38,737 bases of DNA from Kiritimatiellia bacterium. Its GTDB lineage: Bacteria > Verrucomicrobiota > Kiritimatiellia > RFP12 > UBA1067. A program made the position numbers and the translations under genes. The notes below the pieces were generated by a model. That model ran no database searches. It was not told the DNA's origin and saw only the letters and a list, made by a program, of their open reading frames with translations. Shown one piece after another: positions 7,890-18,911 of the stretch (positions within the stretch are counted from its first letter, which is position 1; each line of letters begins with the position of its first letter). The DNA is taken from positions 1 through 38,737 of the forward strand of contig JAQIBS010000139.1 of the NCBI GenBank assembly GCA_027858965.1. The letters run 5' to 3'.

Positions 7890-8998
7890 TGCTCAGATAT
7901 CTTACAGCCTTAATTTCCTTTATTTGCTGCATAGCTCTGCTAATGCTTTTCTCCTCTTGTGGTGACAATAGGAGCCCTGTTGAAACAGCCATTGCAAAGA
8001 GAGTGCTATCCCTTTCCATTGCAGTCCAACTTCCATTGGAGAGCGATACTGCTTTACCGGTTGTCTGTCAGGACGATCTGATTCTGGCTGATGACTCCGG
8101 ATATGTTGTTCGTTTGAATTCAATACTGCAACCGATATGGCGGATTACACTGGAAAAAGCCAGTTTTGCTAACAGCGGTGCGGTTATCTCAAACACGCTT
8201 GTCCTTTCCTCCAGTGAAGGTAATGTTTTTTGTCTGAACCCGGATAACGGAGATGTACTCTGGAAAAAGACTTTTGATGCCACCTTTACTCATCCTCCGC
8301 TGTGCGGGAGCATTGGCGGAGAACCGGCGCTCTGGCTTCTCTCCCAAAGTGACGGAGCTATTTACGCCCTTAAGGCGGCAAACGGTATGACCATTTGGAG
8401 TAGCGAAGAGACCAACCGATCAGATGGTAACGCGGTTCTGTGGGCTGGCACTATTGCCTATGGTAACTGCGATGGAGCGGTATACCTTTTTAATGCGTTG
8501 ACCGGGGTAAAGCTGTTTTCGGTTCCCATTGGTGAGTCGGATCAGATGGCAGGTACGCCTCTGGTAACTCAGCAGGGCGTTCTCTGGATTGGCACTCGTG
8601 AGGGAAAACTGGCGCTGGTTGATCTTACATCCCGAAAATTAATTTCAACCCTTGATCTTTCAGAAGAAGAGGCCTTCGTTCAACCGGTATCGGCTTTTGA
8701 TAACAGGGTTGCTATGGGTGTCAGTGAGGGTGTTTTGTCACTTTGCTCTGTCGAATCAGGCAAGGTTGTGGTTGATGCTGATAAACCCTTTGCCTTTGGT
8801 ATTGACTCCCTGATTTATGATGGCAGTCTCCTCTATGTTTTTACAGGGGGAATTTTGACCGCAGTGAATTCAAAGCTGAAAACAGAGGCATCTTTAAATA
8901 TTGGAGATGATCTCAGTGGAGCGGTGTTATTAGGCGATGGTTTGCTAGCAGTGATTGTCGATAAATCATTGCTGTTGATAAAAGGAGAGTGGAAATGA
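7886..8998 (+). CDS. PQQ-type beta-propeller lipoprotein
   Basis: A 370-residue lipoprotein. The signal segment ends in LFSSC, so Cys25 should be lipidated. The body is built of repeats such as GNVFCLNPDNGDVLWKK, GAIYALKAANGMTIWSSE and GAVYLFNALTGVKLFS, the A/V-x-x-x-x-G-x-x-x-W pattern of PQQ-binding-like (BamB-type) beta-propellers. BamB-like proteins are scaffolds in outer-membrane assembly. An upstream in-frame GTG exists at 7874, but ATG 7886 overlaps the previous stop by four bases and has GGTGGAG at 7873-7879, so I chose it. It in turn overlaps the ABC ATPase gene by four bases. Probable role: a periplasmic scaffold working with the ExbB/ExbD system. Confidence 0.8.
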   Translation: MMLRYLTALISFICCIALLMLFSSCGDNRSPVETAIAKRVLSLSIAVQLPLESDTALPVVCQDDLILADDSGYVVRLNSILQPIWRITLEKASFANSGAVISNTLVLSSSEGNVFCLNPDNGDVLWKKTFDATFTHPPLCGSIGGEPALWLLSQSDGAIYALKAANGMTIWSSEETNRSDGNAVLWAGTIAYGNCDGAVYLFNALTGVKLFSVPIGESDQMAGTPLVTQQGVLWIGTREGKLALVDLTSRKLISTLDLSEEEAFVQPVSAFDNRVAMGVSEGVLSLCSVESGKVVVDADKPFAFGIDSLIYDGSLLYVFTGGILTAVNSKLKTEASLNIGDDLSGAVLLGDGLLAVIVDKSLLLIKGEWK

Positions 8999-9678
8999 GT
9001 GGCGCTGATATAAAAGTGAGTAATCTGATGAAAAGCTTTCCTGTCACATCCAGCGCATCGGTCGATGTTCTAAAAGGGATCTCTTTCGATGTCCTGGCTG
9101 GTGAATCTCTGGCTGTAACCGGTCCGTCAGGCTCTGGCAAATCAACCCTTCTGCAACTCCTTGGAGCCATGGAGTTTCCCGGTGACGGAGAGATTATTAT
9201 TAATGGACGCGATATTACCCGGCTGGATGAGGCCGCCCGCGCTGACTTTCGAAATCGGGAGGTGGGTTTCATTTTTCAATCGCACTACCTTCTGCCACAG
9301 CTGACGGCATTGGATAATATTCTTGTGCCAACCTGGAACAGCCGCAAAGATAGCGATAAACACATTGAACGGGCGCATAAACGTTTAAAGCAGGTGGGCT
9401 TAAGTAAATTTGGCCAACGACTCCCTGGGCAGCTCTCCGGTGGTGAGCGTCAGCGTGTGGCAGTTGCCCGTGCCCTGATTATGGAACCGGCCCTGATATT
9501 GGCAGATGAACCCGCCGGTGCACTGGACCGCACCAATACCGAGAGTCTGATGAATCTCCTGCTGGAGATAAACAATTTTGAGAAGGCCACTCTGGTGCTG
9601 GTTACTCACTCCGAATTTTGCGCCGCTGCCATGCAACGAAAGATCAGCATCGTTGATGGAAAGCTGGAGAGGCTGTAG
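8995..9678 (+). CDS. LolD/MacB-type ABC transporter ATP-binding protein
   Basis: A 227-residue ATPase with Walker A GPSGSGKST (43-51), Q-loop Gln95 in FIFQSH, signature LSGGERQRVAVARAL (147-161) and Walker B LILADEP (167-173, with Asp171 and Glu172). The QSHYLLPQLTALDN run after the Q-loop and the overall length are typical of the LolD/MacB/FtsE branch, which powers lipoprotein release or mechanotransmission rather than small-solute import. ATG 8995 overlaps the previous stop (ATGA), with AAAGGAGAG just before it. No permease gene is adjacent: the next gene is pyrE after a REP-like hairpin. The membrane partner must be encoded elsewhere, unless the ATPase works with the operon's own membrane proteins. 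Confidence 0.9.
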   Translation: MSGADIKVSNLMKSFPVTSSASVDVLKGISFDVLAGESLAVTGPSGSGKSTLLQLLGAMEFPGDGEIIINGRDITRLDEAARADFRNREVGFIFQSHYLLPQLTALDNILVPTWNSRKDSDKHIERAHKRLKQVGLSKFGQRLPGQLSGGERQRVAVARALIMEPALILADEPAGALDRTNTESLMNLLLEINNFEKATLVLVTHSEFCAAAMQRKISIVDGKLERL

Positions 9679-9699
9679 GAGTTTAGGCTGTTGTTTTAC

Positions 9700-9722
9700 G
9701 TAGGACGGTGCTCCGCGCCGTC
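9700..9722 (+). repeat. GTAG hairpin (REP-like)
   Basis: GTAG (9700-9703) is followed by an 8-bp stem GACGGTGC / loop TCC / GCGCCGTC. It lies in the 180-bp gap before pyrE, right after an AGGAGTTTAGGCTGTT word that also accompanies other repeats in this window. It could also act as a weak transcription stop. Confidence 0.7.
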
Positions 9723-9858
9723 TGATTATCTTGGAAATTGAACATTGGGCCCATTTGGCTCATATGGCCCATACCTCGGCCAACCCACGACCATCCGCCG
9801 TAATACAGCGGGTGAGATCACACAAACATAATTTATTAAATACGGAAGGAAATAAAAA

Positions 9859-10431
9859 ATGACAGAACAGGATATTTTAAAAACTTTGGAAGATACCGAT
9901 GCTTTGCTTAACGGACACTTTGAGTTACGTTCAGGTTTACACAGCAATCGATTTTTTCAGTGTGCCAACCTTTTACGTTTTCCCCGCATCGCCGGTGGTC
10001 TGTGCGAAGCTCTGGTGCAGAAGCTGGAGGCAGCTGCCGACACCTCTAATGTAACTGCGGTCATCTCACCGGCTCTGGGTGGAATTATTGTTGGCCATGA
10101 GGTTGCTCGCTCAATGGACAAGCCCTGCATTTTTGCTGAGAAGCTGGATGACAAGTTGGTCATGCGTCGTTTTAAGATCAAACCCGGTGAACGTTATGTG
10201 GTTGCCGAAGATGTGATCACGCGTGGTGGACGGGTTCAGGAGACCATCGATCTGGTCGAAGGTGCTGGTGCTGAGGTAGCTGCCATTCTGGTATTGGTTG
10301 ATCGCAGTGCAGGCAAAGCCAAGTTTGATGCTCCGCTCTATTCACTGCTTCAGATGTCACCCGAGGTATGGGATCCTGAAGATTGCCCGATGTGTGCCGC
10401 TAAAGAACCCTTTGTCCATCCTGGCTCATAA
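9859..10431 (+). CDS. pyrE: orotate phosphoribosyltransferase PyrE
   Basis: Transfers orotate to PRPP to give orotidine monophosphate, a late step in pyrimidine synthesis. The 190-residue protein shows FELRSGLHSNRFFQCANL (about 21-38), AVISPALGGIIVGHEVAR (67-84) and the PRPP-binding loop VVAEDVITRGGR (114-125). The C-terminus has a C-P-M-C pair (WDPEDCPMC), seen in a subset of bacterial PyrE proteins. GGAAGGA lies before the ATG. The gene is convergent with the GH123-type gene, with 37 bp between stop codons and no clear terminator in that gap. Confidence 0.93.
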   Translation: MTEQDILKTLEDTDALLNGHFELRSGLHSNRFFQCANLLRFPRIAGGLCEALVQKLEAAADTSNVTAVISPALGGIIVGHEVARSMDKPCIFAEKLDDKLVMRRFKIKPGERYVVAEDVITRGGRVQETIDLVEGAGAEVAAILVLVDRSAGKAKFDAPLYSLLQMSPEVWDPEDCPMCAAKEPFVHPGS

Positions 10432-10468
10432 GGCTCTACCCGCATCTGCAAGGCCTGTGAAAGCAACT

Positions 10469-13400
10469 TTAGTTTGAAAACTTTTCGATAAGTTCTCCCA
10501 TTCCAATCCGAAGTTCCATCAGTCGCTCAGGGTCGGATAGATTACGTCCTGCGTAGCGTCCACCAGCATTTGGAATCTCGGAGAAACTGAGAAATTCTTG
10601 CAATAGATCCCTGGCTGCATCGTCATTATTCTTTTCGGCAAGCGTCTGCAACTGTTTGAGATAGCACCAGTCCTCAACCCCGTCCCGTGCGGCTTCGATA
10701 CGGATAGATGTGATCGGCTCCTTGCTGACACCCATATCAGGGGTTGGTGGATATATAAGGTAACCGTCACCATCAGGGTAACGCACGTGGTAGTATTCAC
10801 CTGGGGTGCTGCTCTGTCTGATGTAGGAGTGCCAGCCATATTCCCAGGGGTTGTATGTATACCAGCTGACTCCCCAGAACTCATAAGCATCAGCGTTGTA
10901 TTTGAAGGCATAGTGCGGTAGCATGCGCTCTGTAGCCAGTAAGGGGGTGTCGGTGCACATCTGTCCGTCCGTGGTGAACCACACTTCGTTGTTACGTTCT
11001 CTCTGCCGCTTCATCTCATCAACTGGATAACATCCGTAATGGCCAACTCCCCAGACATCAATGGCATCATCCCAATCCTCGCAGTAGCGCCATGTGCTGG
11101 AGTAAATACGGATGGCGGGATCAACCTCATGAATCATTTTGCAGATCGCCTGCATCTGTACGACTATGTGTTCATGGTTGAAATGGGGCTCGTCTGAGAT
11201 GTAGAGCACAAAGTACTTCTCCCATCCCATCTTTTTAATATGCTCCCAGTAGAGTTTCAGTGCCTGCTGATAAGCACGTTTATATTCAGGGCGCAGTTTT
11301 GTGCGGTCAACATCTTTGAAGGGGTGTGTTCCTTCATAGGGCTCTTCTCCAAGGAATTTCTTGGGTGGGTGACCCCAACCAAAGATATAAAAGTTGTGTG
11401 GCATATAGGATACCTTGAATTGAAGCTCATCAAAGTATAACTTGCATGCCTTGTCATATTCGGTGAAGTCACAGCTGATAGTGCCGTCAGCACCGTGTTT
11501 GAGCGGGATGTAATTTTGGACGGTATCCGGTGAAAGTTTCTTTTTCGCCATAAAGCGCAGTACCTGATCATGGGCTTCTTTTGAGTTTTCCCAGTTGCTG
11601 AAACCTATGTTTTTGAAGCGAATATCATAGATAGCGGGGAACTCAGGTCGGAGCGGTATCTCAAAATCCCAGACTGAGACGGTGTAGGAGCGTTCCTGTA
11701 TAACTTTGCCATCTTCAAATATTTGCACGTGACCCTGGTAATCACCGGCGGTGGTCTGCGCATCTGTGTCGAACGTGATCCAGATCGGCTGGGTCTGGTT
11801 GGCTTTGAGAGAGAATTGACTGGTAGGCACAATTGGATCCGGCCACCACCCTGCCCATCCGTCAGAGCCGTTCTTTTGATTTGGGAATTTGAACTCCCAA
11901 TCTGGTGAACGGGAACTGCTGTAACAGGACTTGGCATCAATAGGCACAAATCCCACGCACCCAATTGTAATGTTATTCAGAGTTTTGCTGTATTTTTTGT
12001 CTGGGCTACGTCCCAAACGAAAACAGTTGCGCAAGAAGTTGCTAAGTGTTGTGCCTGATTTGAGAATCGGAGGAGAAACTTTGATTTGAAGTTTTTTGAA
12101 ATCTTTGCCTGAACGAATGGCCAGCTGTAGGGGTTCGCTTTCGTTGCGGGCCATATGAATTTTAAGATCATTTGCTGTTGTGGGTGGCAGCGATTCTTGA
12201 AAGACTTTGACAACCGGGTTAGCCTGCCACACTATTAAATCCTCTTTTTGTGGCTTTGTTTGAGGATCTCCGGTTTTCGCAGGAATGCATTCAGCCATAA
12301 ACATTCCGTCGTACCGCATAGTGCCGGAGGTGTTGGAGGTCAGGTGCAGAGAGAATTTGTCGTGGTCATAGGGAATCGTGATGCTGCTGAACATCGGAGT
12401 CCAGCCGGTGGTGCCGGATATTTTACGACCCGCAGAGAGATAGACGGTTTTGGCATCGCTCTCCTTTTTGGGATTGATGTGGGCATGCAATTGTCCGGAG
12501 GCCGCCAGATTTTCGCTCGACACCCAGCCTCCGAAGAGATAGGTTGCGCCCTCAGTAACGGGTATCTCCTGTCGCCATCCATACCAGCTGGGTTTAACCG
12601 TACTGGGAACAGTTGTCTCGGCACAGTATTTACCGAAAACCCCATTTTCGGCTTTTAGTAGTTTAACTTTGCTTTTTTCTGATGGGCCGGGGGATGAACT
12701 CCACTCCGATGGTATCGATGCCCCTGTTTCAAAGTCTGCATTTTTCACAAGATTAAGATCGCTCTGCAGTAGCTCTTTCCAGCTTTCGATATCGACGTTC
12801 TGCTCTGTGATAGCAAGCTGATCGGAGGGAATGTCGCTTCCCAATGCGCTTTTTTGTACTTTCTTTTTATTGCTCTTGGGGCCGGGGTCTGCCACATAAA
12901 GATAAAAAGTCTGTAGTGTATCTGCTATGGCTTTGACCTGAAAGAGCAGGTTATCTGCAATACGGCAGCACTCAATCGGATGCCCGTTTCTAATCAGCTC
13001 ATAGTGTGCATTTCGGATACCGCGTGTCACTGAATCGAGTTCCAATACGGCCATGTAGCTTTCTGCTTTGTTTTTGTTTGAGCGGGGTAAAATATAAACG
13101 GGAACCCTGAAACTCCATGCGCGATTTCCTGCTGGTGGTTTAATCCAGTCGGCATCCGAACCTTCACGTTTAATTCTCAGATGTTCCACAGGAGAGCAGG
13201 TGATCTTGACTATCTGCTGGGGTGAAACCAGTTGATCGCATTCAATACGCAGATCATCAAACCATGCTGTGCCTGAACCACGCAGTAATGATCCCATCCT
13301 CAGTTGAGTTGCTTTTTCTGGTGCTTTGAAGTTGATGCTCAGTTCCTGCCACTTTGATTTGGAACTCTGTGTTGCAGTACTTTTGTTCAACATCATGCTG

Positions 13401-14122
13401 TTATTGTTATTGCCTACATGCACGAACCATCCGGCATCTCCTTTAAGATCCTTGGTGCGGATACGGATCTTCACTGTATAGGTTGCGCCGGAAATTATAT
13501 CCATATTGCTGTGGATATATCCTGACCATGATGGGATCATTCCTGGATCAGCAACCTGTTTGAGGCATCGCTTGCCGCTGAAAGGTGACTCTTTTGAAAG
13601 AGAAAGTTTGTGTTTTGGCAGGTTTTGGCTCTCACTCCATCCGATAGCATTTTTGACTCCCATTTCAAAACCGCCATTCAATGGGGCGGTGGGTTTAGAA
13701 TCAAGAAAGTCAGCTAAAGGCCATGCGCTGTTGTTGTTGTAATAAACCGTTAATGTCGTTGATTTATTGGCACTGCAAACCAGAGGAACAACAAGGATGG
13801 CGTTTTCAGGAATTGGACCGGATTTAATGCTCTCAGAGAGGTCAGGTGTTTTGATGTTGTAAAGCAGCTGCTGGCTATCAGCATTCGTCACGCGTATTGC
13901 TGCGGCATCTGTTCCGGTTAAAGGTATCTTGTCGGCACCTGTACCGATTTTTATGGTTATGGCTTTCCCCTCATAGGAGGCAGCTGTCTGGTTTTGAATC
14001 GTTATATTGCAACGTGATTCCCAGAGACCGCCGCGTCCCAGCCACAGGTCATGGTTCCATGGCGCAGCAGCATTGGCAAGAAATGAACAAAGTGCAGTAG
14101 TAAGAAAAAGCGTGAATCTCAT
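10469..14122 (-). CDS. secreted GH123-type glycoside hydrolase (DUF4091) with two CBM-like modules
   Basis: A 1217-residue secreted protein. Residues 1-19 form a signal peptide (probable cut after ANA). Two jelly-roll, CenC-like carbohydrate-binding modules follow at about 145-295 (start NGGFEMG, end WFDDLRIE) and 458-612 (start NADFETG, end RYDGMFMAE). Then come a GH123 N-terminal-type beta domain (about 630-800) and a DUF4091/GH123 catalytic barrel (about 830-1215). The barrel holds YISDEPHF with the Asp977-Glu978 pair expected for substrate-assisted catalysis in GH123, and ends with ARDGVEDWCYL, a DUF4091 hallmark. GH123 founders act on N-acetylgalactosaminides; the substrate here is unknown. 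The frame opens 43 codons earlier, but ATG 14122 has AGGA before it and a proper signal peptide. Two modules and this size make it unusually large. Confidence 0.85.
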   Translation of the reverse strand: MRFTLFLTTALCSFLANAAAPWNHDLWLGRGGLWESRCNITIQNQTAASYEGKAITIKIGTGADKIPLTGTDAAAIRVTNADSQQLLYNIKTPDLSESIKSGPIPENAILVVPLVCSANKSTTLTVYYNNNSAWPLADFLDSKPTAPLNGGFEMGVKNAIGWSESQNLPKHKLSLSKESPFSGKRCLKQVADPGMIPSWSGYIHSNMDIISGATYTVKIRIRTKDLKGDAGWFVHVGNNNNSMMLNKSTATQSSKSKWQELSINFKAPEKATQLRMGSLLRGSGTAWFDDLRIECDQLVSPQQIVKITCSPVEHLRIKREGSDADWIKPPAGNRAWSFRVPVYILPRSNKNKAESYMAVLELDSVTRGIRNAHYELIRNGHPIECCRIADNLLFQVKAIADTLQTFYLYVADPGPKSNKKKVQKSALGSDIPSDQLAITEQNVDIESWKELLQSDLNLVKNADFETGASIPSEWSSSPGPSEKSKVKLLKAENGVFGKYCAETTVPSTVKPSWYGWRQEIPVTEGATYLFGGWVSSENLAASGQLHAHINPKKESDAKTVYLSAGRKISGTTGWTPMFSSITIPYDHDKFSLHLTSNTSGTMRYDGMFMAECIPAKTGDPQTKPQKEDLIVWQANPVVKVFQESLPPTTANDLKIHMARNESEPLQLAIRSGKDFKKLQIKVSPPILKSGTTLSNFLRNCFRLGRSPDKKYSKTLNNITIGCVGFVPIDAKSCYSSSRSPDWEFKFPNQKNGSDGWAGWWPDPIVPTSQFSLKANQTQPIWITFDTDAQTTAGDYQGHVQIFEDGKVIQERSYTVSVWDFEIPLRPEFPAIYDIRFKNIGFSNWENSKEAHDQVLRFMAKKKLSPDTVQNYIPLKHGADGTISCDFTEYDKACKLYFDELQFKVSYMPHNFYIFGWGHPPKKFLGEEPYEGTHPFKDVDRTKLRPEYKRAYQQALKLYWEHIKKMGWEKYFVLYISDEPHFNHEHIVVQMQAICKMIHEVDPAIRIYSSTWRYCEDWDDAIDVWGVGHYGCYPVDEMKRQRERNNEVWFTTDGQMCTDTPLLATERMLPHYAFKYNADAYEFWGVSWYTYNPWEYGWHSYIRQSSTPGEYYHVRYPDGDGYLIYPPTPDMGVSKEPITSIRIEAARDGVEDWCYLKQLQTLAEKNNDDAARDLLQEFLSFSEIPNAGGRYAGRNLSDPERLMELRIGMGELIEKFSN

Positions 14123-14251
14123 AATGATATCCTGAAATAATGTTGAAAGTGGAATGTTATATGTGAGATGTAATTTACCACGGACGGCACAGAAATTCAC
14201 GGAAATATTTATGCGTGTTGATATCTCTCTCGCAGAGACACAGGGGTACAA

Positions 14252-16507
<2,256 letters not shown>

Positions 16508-16508
16508 T

Positions 16509-16612
16509 CACTAGCATCCCATCAGTCTTCGCCCCGCACGCAGGTGGGGCTACTCATTGCCAAGAGGGATGCAGGAGTTTAGGTGTTTAGACTGTTAGTT
16601 GTTTAGGTTTGC
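16509..16612 (-). repeat. dispersed ~100 bp repeat with GTAG hairpin, copy 2
   Basis: Read on the minus strand, this copy matches 1928-2027: a ~48-bp shared left part containing AACAGTCTAAACACCTAAAC, then GTAG (16553-16550), a hairpin with CCCC/GGGG arms, and GATGGGATGCTAGTG. The hairpin bases differ completely from copy 1 while the plan is kept, so the structure rather than the sequence seems to matter. It fills the gap between the IDH and Gfo/Idh/MocA genes. Confidence 0.85.
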
Positions 16613-16749
16613 AGATCAGAGTAAACACCACCTCTAAATCCCTTGAATTTTAAGGTATATAGTTTAACAAAAAGAGAAGCTGTTAACAATGCTGAAGAAA
16701 AGACAAAAAACGTCAGTAATCGCTTTTTTTACCCCTTGCCCTATTGTGA

Positions 16750-18177
16750 TCAGCCGATTTCCCATCCCTTGCGGCACTCTTCTTTGATGAAAACATCTGC
16801 CTCCGGTGCATTCAGCGCTTTCATGCTGGCTGCATCCCACTTGATTTGCTTGCCGACGCGCAACGCGACGTTTCCCAGCAGAGCCACCTCTGTCAAGCGC
16901 GCGCTGTATTCGAAATTCGCGCTGGCCGCCGGACCTCCCTTGCAGGCCGACAACCAGTCGGCGTGATGACCTTTAACCCGAGGTAAAGTTGGGGCGGGGC
17001 GCTTGTACGCTTTGTGTAAATCGAGTGGCAACAGACGCGGAGCGCCACCGTATGATGGACAGGTAATACAGCCCTTGTCACCAACCAGCAGAAGTCCCTC
17101 GTTGTTATCTCCCAGACGCTGGCGCGGATCATCCGGATCTATCCCCACCGGAACTGGCGGACGTAGACCTCCATCATACCAGGTCATTTTTACGGCGGGT
17201 TTGTTGCCGCGCGGCCCGAAATGATATGTGTAGAATCCGCCGTATGCCGCTACCTCGTTGTCGCACCCTCCTGTTGTGACACCCTCTATGCTGACAGGGT
17301 GGTACAGGTCCAGTGCCCATACAGCCGCATCGATGTTGTGGCAGGCCAGATTTCCAAGCGATCCAGTTCCAAACGCCCACCAGTCACGCCAGATGTATGG
17401 CGCGTATGAAGGATGATATGCACGAAACTCGCGTGGACCGAGCCACATATCCCAATTGAAACCTGCGGGAACCGGCATCGTTTCTTTCGGTCGGCCCGGC
17501 TCTTTTCTCCAGTGTCTGGAAGGACTCCATGCGTGGACTTCGCGTACGGGACCAATAGCCCCATCCCAAATCCATTCGCAGGTCATGCGCATGCCGGAAC
17601 TCGAATGTCCATGGTTGCCCATCTGCGTAGCTACACCCATTTCTTTCGCCACCCGTGCAATCTGACGGGTTTCCCAGATGTTGTGAGCGAGTGGTTTTTC
17701 GCAATAGACATGCTTGCCCATTTTCATAGCGGTGATAGAGACAAAGGCATGCGAATGGTCAGGTGTCGCACAGACAATGGCATCGATACCCTTCTCTTTT
17801 TCGAGCATGACGCGGAAGTCTTCGTAGTCGGCGCACCGGTAGCCAGCCTTGGTTTCCGAGTAGTGCTTTTCGATCAACGCCTTTGTCGGCATACGGCCAG
17901 CATGACAGTGATACCAATACTTGGTCAAGTCGGTGCTCTCGGCTGAATCGCAAACCGCGACAACCTGGGCCTCAGGTTCATGCAGGAGACTTTTGGTGTC
18001 TCTCATTCCCATTCCACCTGCTCCGATGATTGCGACGTTTACCTTTTCGCTGGGTGGAACAAATCCGGGACCGCCCAACACGTGACGCGGTACAATTGAA
18101 AATAGGGATGCCGCCGCTGCCGTCTGTTTTAGAAAACCGCGCCGCGTTGCGTTTGTTTGTTCGTGTCGAATAGACAT
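16750..18177 (-). CDS. Tat-exported Gfo/Idh/MocA-family oxidoreductase
   Basis: A 475-residue NAD(P)-dependent sugar oxidoreductase-type protein. A twin-arginine signal (TRRGFLKQTAAAA, 11-23) leads to the periplasm. The Rossmann motif is IIGAGGMG (50-57) and the conserved substrate/cofactor-contact EKP lies at 160-162 (YCEKPLAH). The rest is the family's C-terminal beta-sheet domain. Such Tat-exported members are abundant in PVC bacteria, act on sugars or polyols, and mostly lack known substrates. The frame opens 31 codons earlier; ATG 18177 is chosen because GGAAAGGA stands before it and the Tat motif sits at normal depth. It differs clearly from the two paralogues at 21602 and 26708. Confidence 0.88.
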   Translation of the reverse strand: MSIRHEQTNATRRGFLKQTAAAASLFSIVPRHVLGGPGFVPPSEKVNVAIIGAGGMGMRDTKSLLHEPEAQVVAVCDSAESTDLTKYWYHCHAGRMPTKALIEKHYSETKAGYRCADYEDFRVMLEKEKGIDAIVCATPDHSHAFVSITAMKMGKHVYCEKPLAHNIWETRQIARVAKEMGVATQMGNHGHSSSGMRMTCEWIWDGAIGPVREVHAWSPSRHWRKEPGRPKETMPVPAGFNWDMWLGPREFRAYHPSYAPYIWRDWWAFGTGSLGNLACHNIDAAVWALDLYHPVSIEGVTTGGCDNEVAAYGGFYTYHFGPRGNKPAVKMTWYDGGLRPPVPVGIDPDDPRQRLGDNNEGLLLVGDKGCITCPSYGGAPRLLPLDLHKAYKRPAPTLPRVKGHHADWLSACKGGPAASANFEYSARLTEVALLGNVALRVGKQIKWDAASMKALNAPEADVFIKEECRKGWEIG

Positions 18178-18402
18178 ACTGAAAATCCTTTCCGTAACAG
18201 AGTCTGATTGACAGTATAATATACTCATTTTTGTTAAACAACAACTATAGTGTGTAAAGTGCTGACGCAAAGGAGAGGTGGCTTTGTTGTAGGCAGCAAT
18301 AAAGTCTGAGTCGATCCATTAGATTGTCAACACAGAGCAACTACACAGAAAACAGAAATAAGAAGCTGTGCTCGGATAAATGACATTTGATCTCTGTTTT
18401 GT

Positions 18403-18621
18403 TTATTTCTGTATTCCGTAAGGCAAATGACGATCTGCGAAATCCAGATAGCATTGCCAGTCAAAGGGCGTGATATCGTGCTTGCCTGTACGGATATGAT
18501 ATCCCATTACATCTCCGACTGACATGTCGGGTTCCGGCATTTTATTGAGCCCCAGCCCCTTTAATCCGAACATCCTGTAAACTGGACCAGCGTGAACCGC
18601 AGACAGATTGCATCGGGACAC
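18403..18621 (-). pseudogene. C-terminal remnant of a CE15-like (glucuronoyl/acetylxylan) esterase
   Basis: The 72-residue frame contains VYRMFGLKGLGLNKMPEPD and GYHIRTGKHDITPFDWQCYL (residues 40-59). This matches the end of CE15-type and related polysaccharide alpha/beta-hydrolase esterases, where the His of a 'G-x-H-D-x-T' motif completes the catalytic triad. Full proteins have about 400 residues, so only the last sixth remains. The recognisable part ends close to a GTAG hairpin at 18621-18643, which suggests that the gene was cut by a repeat insertion or deletion there. The family call is from memory of the motif and moderately sure. Confidence 0.5.
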
Positions 18622-18643
18622 TCCGGGTGCAAACCGGAGCTAC
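18621..18643 (-). repeat. GTAG hairpin (REP-like) at broken gene end
   Basis: On the minus strand GTAG is followed by CTCCGG / TTTGCAC / CCGGAG, a 6-bp GC-rich stem. It abuts the upstream end of the esterase remnant. Confidence 0.65.
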
Positions 18644-18911
18644 CCTTGAACGTCACAATCATGTGTTGATTTTGGTTATACTGATGCACCAAACTGCTGA
18701 TTTGATCGAATAAATGCGGTTTTAATTATTTTCACTTGTCTCATTCGGTATTAAAGCGTAAAGTTTTCTCATAGTATGAATTATACTGAAAAGAGGAGAT
18801 GACATGAGCAGGAAGTTAGTTTGTTGTTTTACAATTTTGTAGGTTTTCTCTCTTTGTGTTTCTTGTGATCTTTTGTGGACATATATATTACGAGGCAAAT
18901 AGAAAAATTTT

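Larger units (their letters stand above)
18178..18911. other. gap with esterase remnant and REP-like hairpin
   Basis: No intact gene is present in these 734 bp. The stretch holds a C-terminal esterase remnant (18403-18621), a GTAG hairpin at its broken end (18621-18643) and two stretches with degenerate CACAGAG-type words (about 18330-18352 and, as complement, 18845-18880). The final 100 bp before the GH127 gene are AT-rich and may hold its promoter, but I could not fix boxes. Confidence 0.5.
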
